DNA from: Leptonema illini DSM 21528
GTDB lineage: Bacteria; Spirochaetota; Leptospiria; Leptospirales; Leptonemataceae
Direction: 5' to 3'
Assembly: GCF_000243335.1 (NCBI RefSeq)
Contig: NZ_JH597773.1
Span: forward strand, 2,659,684 to 2,723,683
Length of the DNA: 64,000 nucleotides
Shown: positions 43,396 to 52,329 of the stretch, one piece after another
Numbering within the stretch: the stretch's first letter is position 1
Layout: each line of letters starts with the position of its first letter
The notes under the pieces: generated by a model
Seen by the model: the letters and a program-made list of their open reading frames with translations, nothing else
Databases searched by the model: none
What the model was told of the DNA's origin: nothing
Translations under genes and position numbers: made by a program

Positions 43396-45441
43396 TCAGC
43401 CCTCCCGCCGGCCGCGCACAAGAAAGGCGCGGCGTTCTCCGATGCCTTTCAAATCAAGCAGGCCTCTTTCTTCGATCGCGAAACGATTCTCAAGCAACCT
43501 GGCCGTCTCTTCTGAGATCTGCACCTCACCGGGCAAACCAGCCGATTCCATACGGCTCGCAAGATTGACCGTCTCGCCCCACAGATCATAGATGAAACGC
43601 TTCGTTCCGATGATACCGGCCACGACAGGCCCCGAAGATATACCGACGCGCATCTCAATGATCGAGTCGTCGCGAAAGCGGAATTTCTTCATGATCTCCT
43701 GTATACGCAGAGCAAACTCGACGACGACAGCCGCATGATCGGGTCTCTCGTTGGGTAGACCGGCCACCGCCATATAAGAATCGCCGATCGTTTTGATCTT
43801 CTCAAGCCCGAGTCGATCGAGAGTGGCATCAAAGGCCGAGAAGATGCGGTTCAACATCCGCACAAGTACCTCGGGGCTGTACTTCGATGCAAGCTGTGTG
43901 AAGCCGACGATGTCGGCAAATAGCACCGTAGCGCTGCTGAAGCTGTTCGCGATAATACCGCTTCTCGACTTTAACTGCTCTGCAATCGTCGGAGGCAGGA
44001 TATTCAAGAGCAGGCTTTCGGCCCGCTTATGCTCTTCCTGAGCCTTTTCATACGCCTTCCCGATTTCGAGACGAGCCTCTTCATTTTCCTGAAGCGTCGA
44101 ACGTACGCGATGCAGAACCGAGTTATACATCTCGGCGATCTGGCCCACTTCAGTAAAGGGCTCGACCGGAACGCCGCTGCTCAGATCTCCGGAATGCTTC
44201 TGTTGCTCCATGACGACCAGAAGATCGACAAGATCGGTGGAGGCTCGATGCTCCGATATATTGAGGCCGGCTTTTTCATCTTCAAGCGTTACACGAAGCG
44301 GAAAGAAACGATCGATGCCCTTCAATAGCAGATAAGAAAACCCGAAGGCCCAGACTCCGATGGCGACGATACCGGTGAGCTGCACTGCGATCTGTTCAAG
44401 ACGACCGAGTCCCGTTCCCAGAGCCGCAGCGTCGCCGAATAGACCGACGGCAAGCGTTCCCCATATGCCCGATATCAGGTGAACGGGAACGGCGCCTACG
44501 GCATCATCGATGCGAAGCCGTTCAAGCAGACTGATCGTCGGCATAACGAGAAGGCCGGCGACGGCCCCAACAAACAGAGCGGAGACCGGCGACAGAGCAT
44601 GCGCTCCGGCGGTGACGGCGACTAAACCAGCCAGCGATCCGTTCAGCGGTGCCGTGGCCTCTGCGAATCCAAGGCGCAGCCAGGTGAGCAGCAACGACGT
44701 AACCAGGCCGGCGCCGAGGGCAAGCACGGTGTTCGCGATGATACCCGCGATGCGGACATCGAGAGCGAGCGTGCTGCCGCCGTTAAAACCGACCCAGCCC
44801 ACCCAGAGGATGATCCCGCCAAGCATGGCCATCGGCAGGTTGCTACCGTTGATGATGCGCGGCGGTTGTCCCTCGACAAAGCGGCCCGAGCGAGGGCCTG
44901 TTACAAGCAGGGCGGCTAACGAAACCCATCCGCCGACGCTGTGCACGATCGTCGAGCCGGCGAAATCGACGAATCCGAGCGATTCAAGCCAGCCCGGCGT
45001 CGAAGGGCCGTAGGCGCTGCCCCAGGCCCAGTGACCGGCAAGAGGATAGATAACGCACGATATAAGGGCGGTCGTAATGATATAAGCCTGAAACCGAAAG
45101 CGTTCGGCGACGGCGCCCGAAACGATCGTTGCGGACGTGCCGGCAAAGGCAAGTTGAAAGACGAAGAAGGCCGGCGTCCACATATCAGAAGGCGACCAGG
45201 ACAGTAAAAAGTGATCGGAGCCGAAAAGGCCTGCGACGGATGTTCCAAACATCAGGGCGAAGCCTGCCACCCAGAAGAAGATGGCGGCGACGCCAAAGTC
45301 GGTGATGTTCTTGATCGCGACGTTGATCGAGTTCTTGCTTCGCGTAAGACCCGATTCAATGGCGAGAAATCCGGCCTGCATGAGAAGAACAAGCCCGGCA
45401 CTGATGAGAATCCAGAGTATATCTGCAGCGGATCGGTCCAT
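43396..45441 (-). CDS. Ammonium transporter (Amt) fused to class III adenylate cyclase
   Basis: A 681-residue fusion. Residues about 5-385 are a full Amt channel with eleven spans and both pore histidines (His167 in STIVHSVGGW, His321 in AVPVHLISGIWG). A linker with HAMP-like features (about 400-450), a coiled coil (450-475) and a class III cyclase (about 500-665) follow. Catalytic residues are complete: metal Asp510 (LFADIVGF) and Asp554 (KIKTIGDSY), adenine-selecting Lys and Asp619 (YDLWGETVNLASRM), and transition-state Asn626/Arg630. It should make cAMP in response to ammonium binding or flux. ATG 45441 has GAGGAGG directly upstream; the frame extends to 45504 without a better start. It lies downstream of glnA on the same strand, beyond glnA's terminator. 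Confidence 0.92.
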   Translation of the reverse strand: MDRSAADILWILISAGLVLLMQAGFLAIESGLTRSKNSINVAIKNITDFGVAAIFFWVAGFALMFGTSVAGLFGSDHFLLSWSPSDMWTPAFFVFQLAFAGTSATIVSGAVAERFRFQAYIITTALISCVIYPLAGHWAWGSAYGPSTPGWLESLGFVDFAGSTIVHSVGGWVSLAALLVTGPRSGRFVEGQPPRIINGSNLPMAMLGGIILWVGWVGFNGGSTLALDVRIAGIIANTVLALGAGLVTSLLLTWLRLGFAEATAPLNGSLAGLVAVTAGAHALSPVSALFVGAVAGLLVMPTISLLERLRIDDAVGAVPVHLISGIWGTLAVGLFGDAAALGTGLGRLEQIAVQLTGIVAIGVWAFGFSYLLLKGIDRFFPLRVTLEDEKAGLNISEHRASTDLVDLLVVMEQQKHSGDLSSGVPVEPFTEVGQIAEMYNSVLHRVRSTLQENEEARLEIGKAYEKAQEEHKRAESLLLNILPPTIAEQLKSRSGIIANSFSSATVLFADIVGFTQLASKYSPEVLVRMLNRIFSAFDATLDRLGLEKIKTIGDSYMAVAGLPNERPDHAAVVVEFALRIQEIMKKFRFRDDSIIEMRVGISSGPVVAGIIGTKRFIYDLWGETVNLASRMESAGLPGEVQISEETARLLENRFAIEERGLLDLKGIGERRAFLVRGRREG

Positions 45442-45552
45442 CCTACCTCCTCTGCGCGATGCAGGAGCTATTTGCGGTATATAAGTTATCTCAAGAACCG
45501 ACACGGATGTGGATTCTTAAGATAGCTTGAAAAGAAGCCGTTCTTATGGGCG

Positions 45553-45580
45553 AAAAAAAACCGGCCTTTCGGCCGGCTTT
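45553..45580 (-). terminator. Rho-independent terminator of glnA
   Basis: On the minus strand GCCGGCC-GAAA-GGCCGG is followed by eight T (plus-strand A run 45553-45560), a few bases after the glnA stop. It should insulate glnA from the Amt-cyclase gene. Confidence 0.93.
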
Positions 45581-45585
45581 CTTGA

Positions 45586-47028
45586 TCAGCAGTCGTAGTA
45601 GAGAACGAACTCGTAAGGGTGCGGTCTCATGTTCACGATATTCTCAACTTCGGCTCGTTTGTAAGAGATGTAGTTTTCGATGAAATCGTCGTCGAAAACG
45701 CCACCCACTTTCAGCCAGGCGTTATCCTGTTCGAGAGCGTCCAGAACCTTCGTGAGGTTAGCCGGAACAGAACGAATCTTCTTCTTCTGTTCTTCCGTCG
45801 CCTCATACAGGTTGAAGTCGGCCGGAGCGCCCGGGTCGATCTTATTCTGAATACCGTCAAGACCGGCGAGGATCATCGCAGCAAAAGCCATGTAGGGGTT
45901 CGCTGCCGGGTCCGGAGTACGGAACTCGATACGACGGGCCTTCTCGCCGTGAACGGCTACAGGGATACGGATCGAAGCGGAGCGGTTACGTGCCGAATAA
46001 ACAAGCGATACAGGAGCTTCATATCCCGGAACAAGACGCTTGAAGGAGTTCGTCGTCGGGTTGGTGAAGGCCAGCAGCGCCGGTCCGTGGTGCAGAATAC
46101 CGCCGATAAAGTACTTCGCCATCTCTGAAAGACCGGCATACCAATCGCCGGCGAACAGATTACGTCCGTCCTTCCACAGCGAGATATGCGTATGCATACC
46201 CGAACCGTTATCGCCGAACAGAGGCTTCGGCATAAACGTGGCCGAGTAGCCGTTCTTGCGAGCGACGTTCTTAACGACGTATTTAAAAAGCTGCACCTTA
46301 TCGGCCTGCTTCAGCGACTCGTCAAGCTTGAAGTTGATCTCAGCCTGACCGGCTGCCGAAACCTCATGGTGATGACGCTCGGGCGGAATACCCATCTTGT
46401 TCAGCATCTCGGTCATCTCGGCGCGAAGATCCTGGAACTGATCGTTCGGAGGAAGCGGAAAGTAGCCTTCTTTCTTGCGCATCTTGAAGCCGAGGTTCGG
46501 GCTTTCTTCAGCGCCCATACGCCACTGAGCGTCCACAGCGTCGATGAAGTAGAAGCCCTGGTTCATCTCCTGATCGTAGCGGACGTCGCTGAATACGAAG
46601 AATTCCGCCTCGGGGCCCATATAACAGGTGTCGGTAAGGCCGGTTGATTTCATATGCTCAACAGCGCGGCGCAGGATCTGGCGCGGATCGCGGCTGTAGG
46701 TCTTCGGAACCTCGCCTTTTGCGCGAGCAGGCTCGTAGATGTCGGCGATTACAGCAAGCGTCTTATGCTCGAAAAAGGGGTCCACATAGGCGCTGGTCGG
46801 GTCCAGCTTGGCAAGCATGTCGGATTCGTTGATGGCCTTCCATCCGCGAATTGACGAACCGTCGAAACCGATACCATCGGTGAAAGCATCCACATCCATC
46901 GCATCGATGTGCATGGTTACGTGATGCATCATGCCCAGAATGTCAGTAAAACGAACGTCGACGTAGTCGATCTTGTTGTCTCTGCAATACTTCAGCAGAG
47001 CTTCGGGCGATGTAGGCAGTTTTTCCAT
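45586..47028 (-). CDS. glnA: Glutamine synthetase, type I
   Basis: A 480-residue enzyme condensing glutamate and ammonia to glutamine with ATP. Signatures: FTDGIGFDGSSIRGW, the metal-binding EAEFFVF, HHEVSAAGQAEINFK, the flexible FMPKPLFGDNGSGMHTH, and GEKARRIEFRTPDPAANPY. The segment DFNLYEATEEQKKK carries a Tyr at the position adenylylated by GlnE in GSI-beta enzymes, so covalent regulation is possible but unproven. ATG 47028 has AAGGAG upstream; extra upstream frame is not coding. A sigma-54 type promoter lies 52 bases before the start, pointing to nitrogen control. Confidence 0.96.
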   Translation of the reverse strand: MEKLPTSPEALLKYCRDNKIDYVDVRFTDILGMMHHVTMHIDAMDVDAFTDGIGFDGSSIRGWKAINESDMLAKLDPTSAYVDPFFEHKTLAVIADIYEPARAKGEVPKTYSRDPRQILRRAVEHMKSTGLTDTCYMGPEAEFFVFSDVRYDQEMNQGFYFIDAVDAQWRMGAEESPNLGFKMRKKEGYFPLPPNDQFQDLRAEMTEMLNKMGIPPERHHHEVSAAGQAEINFKLDESLKQADKVQLFKYVVKNVARKNGYSATFMPKPLFGDNGSGMHTHISLWKDGRNLFAGDWYAGLSEMAKYFIGGILHHGPALLAFTNPTTNSFKRLVPGYEAPVSLVYSARNRSASIRIPVAVHGEKARRIEFRTPDPAANPYMAFAAMILAGLDGIQNKIDPGAPADFNLYEATEEQKKKIRSVPANLTKVLDALEQDNAWLKVGGVFDDDFIENYISYKRAEVENIVNMRPHPYEFVLYYDC

Positions 47029-47079
47029 TCCAATCTCCTTCGATCTACGCCCTGCGCAGATCCGATTTGTTATTCTTTT

Positions 47080-47095
47080 AGCAATATCTATGCCA
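47080..47095 (-). promoter_or_regulatory. Sigma-54 (RpoN) promoter of glnA
   Basis: Read on the minus strand, 47095-47080 is TGGCATAGATATTGCT, matching the TGGCAC-N5-TTGCW consensus at all but one position, with correct GG/GC spacing. It predicts a start of transcription near 47069 and a leader of about 40 bases. Confidence 0.8.
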
Positions 47096-47243
47096 GGGAA
47101 TACGGGGAGAAATTGGCCTGGAAAGAGGCCTGAGGGAGGCAATCAGCGTACGAAATAAGCAAGATGCCTCAGCAGACCGGTCGATTGAAGGCCTGCAAGC
47201 TGGGTTTCCCCGAAAACCGCTCAGGCCTCCGGGGAAGTATCTA

Positions 47244-47825
47244 TCAGGACTGTTGTTTGCCCTCGATGATCTGAAGCAGTACAACGGTGGCGATGCCAAG
47301 GCGTCGATCCAGCTTACCGGCCTGATCCATCGAGAAATCGATGCGGAAGGTCGGCACAAATGGGTTGAAGGTTTGCTTCAATGCTCCAACGATCGCATCG
47401 CCCACCTGAATATGGAAGGACTGCGGCACCAGAGCGCTTACAAATCGGCGAAAGAGCGCCATGACCATGCTGTCTTCCGTCACGGAACCGATAACCTGCT
47501 CCTGAGCATCAAGCAGCTCCCAGGAATCGCGAAGCAGGGACTTCAGGCCCTTGCGTCGGATGGTGCCCACGCGCTGATTCGTTGTGGCGTCAGTTACGTC
47601 ATAAGAAGCGCTGAAGTCGATGACGCTACGAGCGCCAATATGAAGCAGCTCCTTGCTTGCCGATTCGTCAGAAAAAACGCGGATGTCTTCTTTCAGTTTG
47701 AAGGCCTTCTGCTTCACGAAAAAGAGCAGCTCTTTCTGCTCACCGTCAAAAATGCGGATCTCGCCGCCAAAAAGCTTCCAGAATTTCTTCCGGGCAAAGT
47801 ATGTCGTCAGTTGATAGGGATTCAT
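47244..47825 (-). CDS. LURP-one-related/YxjI-like beta-barrel protein
   Basis: A 193-residue protein with strands and motifs of the LURP-one/scramblase-like fold (FFVKQKAFKLKEDIRVFSDE near the N-terminus, YDVTDATTNQRVGTIRRKGL, SWELLDAQEQVIGSVTEDS, and the C-terminal FRIDFSMDQAGKLDRRLGIA). These are small twelve-strand barrels of mostly unknown role. It lies upstream of glnA on the same strand with 215 bases between, which hold the glnA promoter, and is divergent from the CoA-binding protein gene. Confidence 0.75.
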   Translation of the reverse strand: MNPYQLTTYFARKKFWKLFGGEIRIFDGEQKELLFFVKQKAFKLKEDIRVFSDESASKELLHIGARSVIDFSASYDVTDATTNQRVGTIRRKGLKSLLRDSWELLDAQEQVIGSVTEDSMVMALFRRFVSALVPQSFHIQVGDAIVGALKQTFNPFVPTFRIDFSMDQAGKLDRRLGIATVVLLQIIEGKQQS

Positions 47826-47962
47826 GCGATCATGACGCTTTCAGAGCGTCCGCGAATGCAAAGTCTTTTCTTCAGTCTTTCTGGAAAAAACGCGACATGC
47901 CGGGCGGCGACGGGACTCATTTCGCGCTGGCTACCCTCCGCTTTCCTCGCTTTGCTGACTCT

Positions 47963-48355
47963 ATGGAACTCGATTTAGTATCACATCTTCGCAGCAACCC
48001 CGGCATCGCCCTTGTCGGCGCTACGAACGATTCGACAAAATACGGGAATATCATCTTTCGCGATCTGCGGAAGAAGAACTATACCGTGTATCCCGTCAAC
48101 CCCCGGGCGACGACGGTGGAAGGCGAAGCGGCCTATAAGAATCTCGAAAGCCTGATCGCCGAAAAATCGGTCGGATTGGTCGTCTACGTCATTCCTCCGA
48201 AGCTCACGCTTGAAGGTCTGAAGATAGCCGAATCTCTCGGATTAAAGAAGGTATGGGTGCAGCCCGGCGCCGGCGACGAGACGGTGCGCGCCTATCTTGA
48301 CGAGCATGGTTTTGAATACCTGATGGATGCCTGTGTGATGGTGCAGACGCGCTGA
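47963..48355 (+). CDS. CoA-binding domain protein
   Basis: A 130-residue single-domain protein with the CoA_binding Rossmann fold: IALVGATNDSTKYGN (nucleotide loop), YTVYPVNPRATTVEG, LVVYVIPPK and VWVQPGAGDETV. Such proteins bind CoA, and some act in CoA-based redox control or as decoys of succinyl-CoA synthetase. ATG 47963 is chosen because it starts immediately before the domain; the open frame begins at 47801, but that part overlaps the divergent gene. Confidence 0.85.
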   Translation: MELDLVSHLRSNPGIALVGATNDSTKYGNIIFRDLRKKNYTVYPVNPRATTVEGEAAYKNLESLIAEKSVGLVVYVIPPKLTLEGLKIAESLGLKKVWVQPGAGDETVRAYLDEHGFEYLMDACVMVQTR

Positions 48356-48404
48356 CGCCCGCTCCGCGACAGGAAGAAAACAATTCGAGGGTGAAAAGGG
48401 AAAG

Positions 48405-48429
48405 AAAAAGCCGCCCTTTTGAGGGCGGC
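48405..48429 (-). terminator. Rho-independent terminator of the porin-like gene
   Basis: On the minus strand GCCGCCC-TCAAAA-GGGCGGC is followed by five T (plus-strand 48405-48409), about 18 bases after the stop codon. Confidence 0.9.
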
Positions 48430-48446
48430 AGAGTGGAGCCGCAATT

Positions 48447-50045
48447 TCAGTATTTATAGACCATACGGACGAAAGTCTGACGGTCGTAGTTCTTTTCGCC
48501 GATCAGGTCGTTATCGGTAACGATCGTACCTGGAGCTACGACGCCGGCGAAGGAATCTGCCGTATAGGTATTGATACCGGACAGCTTGTTCGCCTTATAA
48601 GAGTCGCCGCTGCCGGCCTGGCCGGTGATGTGAGAGACGCCCATCGTAGCCGAGAAACGAGCGTTCGGGCTGTAGGTTACGCCGAACAGGGTTTTCGTGA
48701 AACGAGATCTGCCCTGATCGAAGTTGCGTATAGCGGTGGCGCTCAGGTTCCCATCAATACCGTTACCGGCCTTGATGTCTTCAATGATCATGCGCTCAGC
48801 CGTGTCCACACCGTTAGCCACTCCGATCCTTTCGTTCAAAGTGTTTGCTCCCGTTCCCGTCGAGTAACGAGCGACCAGGCCGAACTTTCCAAACGCTGCA
48901 TGAGCGAACATGTAGTTCGCCTGACCGCGAGAATCTGCGGCACGAGCGTAGTTTGTCGTGAAGAACGTATCAAGGTCGGCGTTGTTATTCGGATCAAGAT
49001 TTCCGACAGTGTCGTTAAACAAGAGGGCATCTGCACGACGATCGACCTTGATCACCGTTCCACCACCGACCGTCAGTTTCATGATATCGGTTTTGAAGTG
49101 CAGATCGACCTCTGTTCCATAGGCGTAGTCCTGGAGAGCCTTCTTCTGACCCGAGATCGCCGTGAACGTGCCGGCTACTGGATCGAAGGCCGTTACGTTG
49201 TCGTATTCTTTTCGCTGAACGCCGACAACGTTCTGAAAGCGAAACGGGAAGGCGATCGTCAGCAGGCCCTTGTCTTTCTCGTCTTTTGCAAGAGGAGTAA
49301 GGGAGATCATGCCATAAAGGTCAAGGCCGTAGGACTTTGAATCGCCATTGGCCACCGTTGAAAGGCTGGTCTGTCCTTTCGAAGAAAGGCCGTTACCGTT
49401 ACCCGTTGATTTGTAGCTCTCGCCGTTACCGAGCAGCAGGTGCACGTTAAACAGCTTGTTCTGATGAATCAGAGCGACACCAAGGTCGGTGGAGCTGTTC
49501 ACGCCGAGCTCTTCCCACATCGCCTTTCCGTCGTCATCCAGATAACGGTGTCCCCAGATGCTCTGAAGAGACGTTCCGGCCTGTCCGTCGACCGTCGGGA
49601 TGTGCTGCTGGCCGATACGCAGGAAAGTGCCCTTTGCAATCGGAGCCTGGATGTAGGCATACTTGAGGAAGATCGCTGATGCGTTATTGGAAGCCTGGCT
49701 TCCCGTTTCGGAATCAAGTGTAATGCGATAGCCCCAGCCCTTCATCTCGCCTTCTTTTACGTCGCCGCGGATGTTCACATACGAGCGACCAACACGAAAT
49801 CCGTTGGCGGTGTCGATTTCGCCGCTGGGCTTTTTGTCGGCCATCTCGTAGGCTCCCCAGATCTCGCCATCAACGCGAAAAAGGCTATTGGGTACCTTTT
49901 CGCCGTCCTTTTCAACCGGGTCGCCGGCCTTCTTATCGTTCCATTTTTCTTCATAGGCAGACAGTGACGATACGCCGAACAGCATGGAAGCTGCCGTAAC
50001 AATCGCCGCCGTCGTGCGGAAAGATTTCGATTTGTTGAGAGACAT
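48447..50045 (-). CDS. Outer-membrane porin-like beta-barrel protein
   Basis: A 532-residue exported protein with signal peptide (TTAAIVTAASMLFGVSSLSA) and a pattern of alternating strands ending in aromatic MVYKY, as in outer-membrane barrels inserted by BamA. The early part (ANGFRVGRSYVNIRGDV, FLKYAYIQAPIAKGTFLRIGQQ) resembles phosphate-selective/OprP-type porins. ATG 50045 has AGGAGTAAG upstream. Substrate unknown. It stands alone, with its own terminator and a leader upstream. Confidence 0.82.
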   Translation of the reverse strand: MSLNKSKSFRTTAAIVTAASMLFGVSSLSAYEEKWNDKKAGDPVEKDGEKVPNSLFRVDGEIWGAYEMADKKPSGEIDTANGFRVGRSYVNIRGDVKEGEMKGWGYRITLDSETGSQASNNASAIFLKYAYIQAPIAKGTFLRIGQQHIPTVDGQAGTSLQSIWGHRYLDDDGKAMWEELGVNSSTDLGVALIHQNKLFNVHLLLGNGESYKSTGNGNGLSSKGQTSLSTVANGDSKSYGLDLYGMISLTPLAKDEKDKGLLTIAFPFRFQNVVGVQRKEYDNVTAFDPVAGTFTAISGQKKALQDYAYGTEVDLHFKTDIMKLTVGGGTVIKVDRRADALLFNDTVGNLDPNNNADLDTFFTTNYARAADSRGQANYMFAHAAFGKFGLVARYSTGTGANTLNERIGVANGVDTAERMIIEDIKAGNGIDGNLSATAIRNFDQGRSRFTKTLFGVTYSPNARFSATMGVSHITGQAGSGDSYKANKLSGINTYTADSFAGVVAPGTIVTDNDLIGEKNYDRQTFVRMVYKY

Positions 50046-50160
50046 TCGCTCTTACTCCTGTAATCAGTGAGGTTAAAACCTTTTGCGATTTCAGGATGAT
50101 TATTTACGAGCGAAGGTTACGGAAATATGACAGCCGGGTGGCGATCCCGGAATTCGCAGG

Positions 50161-51156
50161 CTATTCGTTCAGCAGAAAATAAGAACTCCAGAGTCGCTCA
50201 TTGAAAGCCGGCTTTCCCGCACACTGCACGTTAAGCGTGCTTTCATAGTTAAGAATGAACGGCTTTGCGAAGAAAGTGCGCAATATCCATCTCAGAAAAG
50301 GCGAAACGCTCTGTAGTATGTACATCCCACCTCGAAACTCGCCGCGACGGATTTCGTAGCTACAGCCCGACTCGCCTTTAATCTTCCACACGCGGGCAAG
50401 CACGTATCCGGAAAAGGGTTCCGTCTCTTCTGCCTCTGACGTCAGACTGACGATACGGTCTTCGCGACGATCCGCTCCATTTCCATAGTAGAGCTTGAGC
50501 TTATAACTCTTTTCTTTATCAAGATAGCCGGTCATCTGAAACTGGCCGGAAGGGCCGCGAAATAGATACAGCCGCTTTGCATATTCATGTGGAAGCGTAT
50601 TGGCGATGATGGAGTCCATACTTGCAACGCCCGTCAGTTCCACCGTCTGGCCATCCATCTGCAACGTCAGTCGCGCCGGACTGCGTAGAATGGGCAGGCC
50701 TATGCGAAAGAACTCCACTCCGCGCAGCTTCCAGTCGGGCATGAGCATACCGCTGCTGCCGGGTTGAATCTCCAGCTGTACGTTCGCCTGATCGAATTCC
50801 GCCCGCGCCTCAACACGGCCGGCGTTCATTTTCAACTCTCCGCTTCTATTGCTCATACCAAACTGGCCGACAACGACTCGAAGCGATTCATCGGTATGTT
50901 CTCTTGTAAAGGAACGGCTCTGCCCCCCGGAGTAAACAAGCATTGAGATGCCGTTGTTCAGCGTTCCGGGACCTACATTGCTGATCATATAGATCAGATC
51001 AATATGATAGCCCTTCCCCGAAAAATTGATATTCCAGATTTGAACGTATCCATCATCTTTCAAAGGCTGGAAGGGCTGATATACAGAAGGGACGGCCTGG
51101 GCGAACAAGGGAACAGAAAGCAGTATCAGGCCAACAAAGACAATTTTGCGAATCAT
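50161..51156 (-). CDS. Exported beta-rich protein, unknown function
   Basis: A 331-residue protein with signal peptide (VFVGLILLSVPLFAQA) and a beta-rich body (YVQIWNINFSGKGYHIDLIY, ISMLVYSGGQSRSFTRE). The pattern faintly recalls lipocalin-like Svf1/AttH proteins, but I cannot confirm it. A Cys pair (GCSYEIRR, NVQCAGK) might form a disulfide. ATG 51156 is preceded by AGGAGGG. It lies upstream of the porin-like gene on the same strand with about 115 bases between. Confidence 0.75.
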   Translation of the reverse strand: MIRKIVFVGLILLSVPLFAQAVPSVYQPFQPLKDDGYVQIWNINFSGKGYHIDLIYMISNVGPGTLNNGISMLVYSGGQSRSFTREHTDESLRVVVGQFGMSNRSGELKMNAGRVEARAEFDQANVQLEIQPGSSGMLMPDWKLRGVEFFRIGLPILRSPARLTLQMDGQTVELTGVASMDSIIANTLPHEYAKRLYLFRGPSGQFQMTGYLDKEKSYKLKLYYGNGADRREDRIVSLTSEAEETEPFSGYVLARVWKIKGESGCSYEIRRGEFRGGMYILQSVSPFLRWILRTFFAKPFILNYESTLNVQCAGKPAFNERLWSSYFLLNE

Positions 51157-51459
51157 CTGCCCTCCTGCCGAGCGAGACTGAAGAGAAGCAAGGCTGACAT
51201 GAATGTCAAGCGAATATCCGAACTTGATTCAGAACCGAGATACTTCTTGCTCGACTTTTCTTTTTCCGTGTTTAAGACGAACGGCAAAAAGCATTGACCG
51301 TTGCCAATCGAATCCGTCTACTCTATGAGAGCATCTGTCATGAGAAGATTCAAGATAATCCTGTCTGTGGCCATGCGCCTGGCCATTCCGGGCTCCATGC
51401 TGCTTGCCAGCCACTGCCTGCCGGCGCTTGATGCGCCTGATTCACAATCACAGCTTCTA

Positions 51460-52329
51460 GAAGCCATCTCAAATATAAACTACTGACAAGTACTTTTTGC
51501 TTGTACTGCCGAGGGGTTCGTACAAGGATAGCTCCTATAGGAGCTCTATCATGGATATCACAGATGCCCAATGGAAGATCATAAAGCCTCTTATCAAAGA
51601 ACCAAAGCCACGAGAAGACGGGAGGGGACGGGAGAGAATTGATCCGCGAAGTATTCTAAATGGAATCTTGTGGATTTTGAAAACTGGAGCCCGCTGGCAG
51701 GATCTACCGGATAGGTATCCTTCCTATCAGAGTTGTCATCGTCGCTTTCAGGAGTGGACTCGTAACGGCACAATTGAAAAGATTCTCCTGGCTCTGGCGA
51801 GAGACCTTGAAGAACGTGGTGGAATTGACATTGAAGAGAGCTTCATAGACGGAACATTCGTTTCGGCTAAAAAAGGGGGCTCAAAATCGGGAAAACAAAG
51901 CGTGGCAAAGGGACCAAGATCATGGCAATGGCAGACGCTTCCGGTCTTCCTATCGCCTGCTGGATTGAAAGCGCTTCGCCACATGAAGTCACTCTCGTAG
52001 AGAAGACTATTGATCATAAGTTCACAAGAAAAACTCCTCGAAGGATTATCGGTGACCGAGCTTATGATTCCGATAAATTGGATAAACAACTTCGAAAGAG
52101 AAAAATCAAGATGATCGCCCCGCATAGACGGGGCCGGAAAAAGGAGAGCACACAGGATGGGCGGGAGCTGCGTCGATATAAACGCAGATGGAAGGTCGAA
52201 AGACTCTTTGCCTGGCTCCAGAATTTTCGCAGAATACTCAATCGATTCGAGAGGTACTGGGAGAACTACCTTTCGTTTGTCCGGTTAGGTTGTATCGTTA
52301 TCCTCCTCAGGCATTTTTGAGATGGCTTG
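51460..52329 (+). mobile_element. IS5-family element (IS427-like), 870 bp, TA target duplication
   Basis: Ends GAAGCCATCTCAAA (left) and, read inward, CAAGCCATCTCAAA (right) are 13/14 inverted repeats. TA flanks both sides (51458-51459, 52330-52331), the target duplication usual for this group. It carries two overlapping transposase frames. Confidence 0.92.
51551..52320 (+). CDS. IS427-type transposase, two frames joined by -1 frameshift
   Basis: orfA (ATG 51551, runs to 52000) begins [15 protein letters not shown] and contains the DDE-upstream region ([19 protein letters not shown]) and the first catalytic Asp in FIDGTFV. orfB (to 52320) holds the rest: [25 protein letters not shown] and the terminal [19 protein letters not shown] with the catalytic Glu. 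In the orfB frame reading upstream, [12 protein letters not shown] is the normal family continuation, so the switch must lie upstream of it; the A6G5 run at 51869-51879 is an apt slippage site, just after a stop in the second frame (51868-51870). A single fused product is expected, as in related elements. Confidence 0.85.
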
